7,366 bases of DNA, taken from positions 1 to 7,366 of the forward strand of contig JAHRVZ010000241.1 of NCBI GenBank assembly GCA_019090405.1, in the 5' to 3' direction. Of this stretch, positions 6,039 through 7,366 are shown piece after piece (positions within the stretch are counted from its first letter, which is position 1; each line of letters opens with the position of its first letter). The position numbers and the translations under genes are program-made. The notes beneath the pieces were generated by a model. The model made no database searches and was not told the origin of the DNA. It saw nothing but the letters and a program-made list of their open reading frames with translations. Source of the stretch: Paracoccaceae bacterium (GTDB lineage: Bacteria; Pseudomonadota; Alphaproteobacteria; Rhodobacterales; Rhodobacteraceae).

Positions 6039-6947
6039 TCAGATTAGCTTTTCAATGTTTGCGTCTGGGAATTTGGCAACCGCTGCCTGCGCTGTTTCTT
6101 GATCCAGCAAACAACAGGCAGTCGATAAACCGTCTGCGATAACTGCTGTTGCAGCGCTGATCGAAACCAGCGTTTGCAGACCAGAAGCAACGTTTTCCCT
6201 TGGATCAATGATGTGACCCAATTCCTTATTGTTAGATAGCAATGTGCCAAGTGGTGCCGAGGTTGCAAGAGCACGATCACGAAGTGCGACATGTTGCACG
6301 ATCTGCCCATCGGGTGTGGCAATTCCAGCGCGCCACGCCTGTCCATCTGGACGGCCACCAATGGCAGCAATCTCGCCCATATCTATAAGCACCTGATCCA
6401 GCCCGCGCCGCCGCAGCAAAGCCGCAATCTGGTCAGTGACATAGCCTTGCGCAATGCCATTTAGGGTAAGCGCCATACCGGGCTGCATTAGCCGCACCTC
6501 GGTCGTATCAAACCGCACAAACCCCCAGCCAGTTGCAGCGCGCGCTGCCGCAACATCACCGTCCTGCATAACAGCAACCCATAGGGGTTGCACCGTTGGG
6601 TCAAAGGCACCATCGCTTGCAGCATGCAACGCACCCGAAAGGCTCAGAACATCTAAAAGCTCGGGGGATGGGTGTTCAAGTCGCCCGGTGCGATTGAGCC
6701 GGGACAGCTCAGAATCCGCCCGATACAGGCTGAATACCTGCTCCAGGCGCGCCAGTTCCTGTTCGACAGCGCCACCGATAATCTGTGCATCCTGTGGTGT
6801 TAAACCTGTCAGCGTCATCGACGCATTTGCCCCCAACGCACGCCCACGCCAGCTCTGTATCTCGCCAGACGATGCATTGGTCGCGACAAAGCCGGCAGCA
6901 GCGGCTGAGATGGTCAGAAATCGGCGTCGGGATAATTCTGGTCTCAT
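6039..6947 (-). CDS. nosX: NosX, ApbE-like FAD:protein FMN transferase with Tat signal
   Basis: The 302-residue protein starts at ATG 6947 (- strand), eight bases after GGAG, and its ATG overlaps the nosL stop (ATGA). The N-terminus SRRRFLT (6-12) followed by a hydrophobic Ala-rich stretch is a clear twin-arginine signal, so the protein is exported folded. ApbE-family motifs follow in order: FSLYRADSELSRLNR (72-86), DGAFDPTVQPLW (112-123), LNGIAQGYVTD (162-172), LIDMGEIAAIGG (187-198), HIIDPR (245-250) and ADGLSTA (271-277). Asp272 and Thr276 in the last correspond to the conserved metal-site positions. ApbE enzymes use FAD to attach FMN covalently to Thr/Ser of target proteins; NosX does this for NosR, the membrane flavoprotein feeding electrons to N2O reductase. 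The adjacent nosL separates it from a general housekeeping ApbE. Length is normal and no key motif is missing. Confidence 0.92.
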   Translation of the reverse strand: MRPELSRRRFLTISAAAAGFVATNASSGEIQSWRGRALGANASMTLTGLTPQDAQIIGGAVEQELARLEQVFSLYRADSELSRLNRTGRLEHPSPELLDVLSLSGALHAASDGAFDPTVQPLWVAVMQDGDVAAARAATGWGFVRFDTTEVRLMQPGMALTLNGIAQGYVTDQIAALLRRRGLDQVLIDMGEIAAIGGRPDGQAWRAGIATPDGQIVQHVALRDRALATSAPLGTLLSNNKELGHIIDPRENVASGLQTLVSISAATAVIADGLSTACCLLDQETAQAAVAKFPDANIEKLI

Positions 6948-7366
6948 TTGGGCTTCTCCAGCGTCAGGTCGAAATCGACCGGCCCAATGGCGGCTTCATC
7001 CGGGATTTGATCGAACGACATGGCGCTGCCGCCATAGGTTGCAATAAAATCGTCGGTGGCCTTCTGGTCAGCAAAAGGAACAATTTCAGGCGCGCCCATG
7101 CCACCAGCCACCCCTGCGCCAACTACAAAAATTGCCGTATCAGCAGGAATCCAATTGTCAATTCCGGGCAGATCCCAGGTCAATGCTGCGCCCATATCAC
7201 TTACGTAAACGGCGGTAATTTCAGCGTCGCGTTCGGGGCTTTTGATATAGGCCACCAGATCGCGGACTTGTGCGAAAAACAGCGGTTGCGGATGCCCGGA
7301 CAAAAATATTTGCCCCTTCGGGCCACCATGCTCGGCGATATTCATCTGGCAGAAATAGCTTAGAGA
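6944..7366 (-). CDS. nosL: NosL copper chaperone for nitrous oxide reductase (N-terminus beyond window)
   Basis: The frame is open to the right edge, adding SLSYFCQ before the first visible Met, so at least 140 residues are coded here and the lipoprotein signal with its lipidated Cys lies outside. Family features seen: YFCQMNIAEHGGPKGQIFL at the left, then PLFFAQVRDLVAYI, a Met-bearing VSDMGAALTW, and VVGAGVAGGMGAPEIVPFAD, followed by the TDDFIATYGG segment. NosL is an outer-membrane or periplasmic lipoprotein that binds Cu(I) and passes it to NosZ during assembly of the CuA/CuZ centres, working with the NosDFY transporter. Its TGA (6946-6944) overlaps the nosX ATG by four bases, indicating translational coupling. 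The internal ATG at 7345 should not be taken as the start, because it falls inside the conserved CQM motif. nosY is expected just upstream, beyond the window. Confidence 0.92.
   Translation of the reverse strand, partial: SLSYFCQMNIAEHGGPKGQIFLSGHPQPLFFAQVRDLVAYIKSPERDAEITAVYVSDMGAALTWDLPGIDNWIPADTAIFVVGAGVAGGMGAPEIVPFADQKATDDFIATYGGSAMSFDQIPDEAAIGPVDFDLTLEKPK

Noticed and set aside
6943..7345. Treating nosL as a complete 133-residue gene starting at 7345
   Set aside because: That Met is inside the conserved YFCQM motif and the frame stays open to the window edge; the real start is outside.

Overview
The window looks like chromosome (or megaplasmid) sequence of an alphaproteobacterium, most likely a Rhodobacteraceae/Roseobacter-type marine bacterium of moderate GC. 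This rests on the protein style of the NosL, NosX and c550-like cytochrome genes and on the gene content; no rRNA or other decisive marker is present. Seven protein genes cover almost all of it: four on the + strand (left and centre) and three on the - strand (right).

Left block (1-4372, + strand) is about the cell envelope. It opens with the 3' end of an MprF/LpiA-type aminoacyl-phosphatidylglycerol synthase. After a 233-bp spacer with two inverted repeats comes a 917-residue AsmA-family protein with one N-terminal membrane anchor and an unusual acidic linker. A weak terminator-like hairpin separates it from a GT2-like (Glyco_tranf_2_4 type) glycosyltransferase.

Centre (4567-5517, + strand) is a textbook TalB-type transaldolase of the non-oxidative pentose phosphate pathway. 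Its true start is the ATG at 4567 rather than an upstream in-frame TTG. A GC-rich hairpin at 5526-5557 lies between it and the convergent gene on the other strand.

Right block (5640-7366, - strand) is the distal end of a nitrous-oxide-reductase (nos) cluster, transcribed right to left: nosL (cut by the window edge), nosX (ApbE-like flavin transferase with a Tat signal, start overlapping the nosL stop by ATGA), then a small class I cytochrome c 15 bp further on. NosL supplies copper to NosZ, NosX flavinylates NosR, and the cytochrome is a plausible periplasmic electron carrier for the pathway. nosZ, nosR and nosDFY would be expected beyond position 7366.

I found no mobile element, CRISPR array, tRNA or rRNA, and no convincing undescribed system. 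The points most worth a second look are the cytochrome at the tail of nosLX, the paired inverted repeats before the AsmA gene, and the acidic insertion in the AsmA protein.
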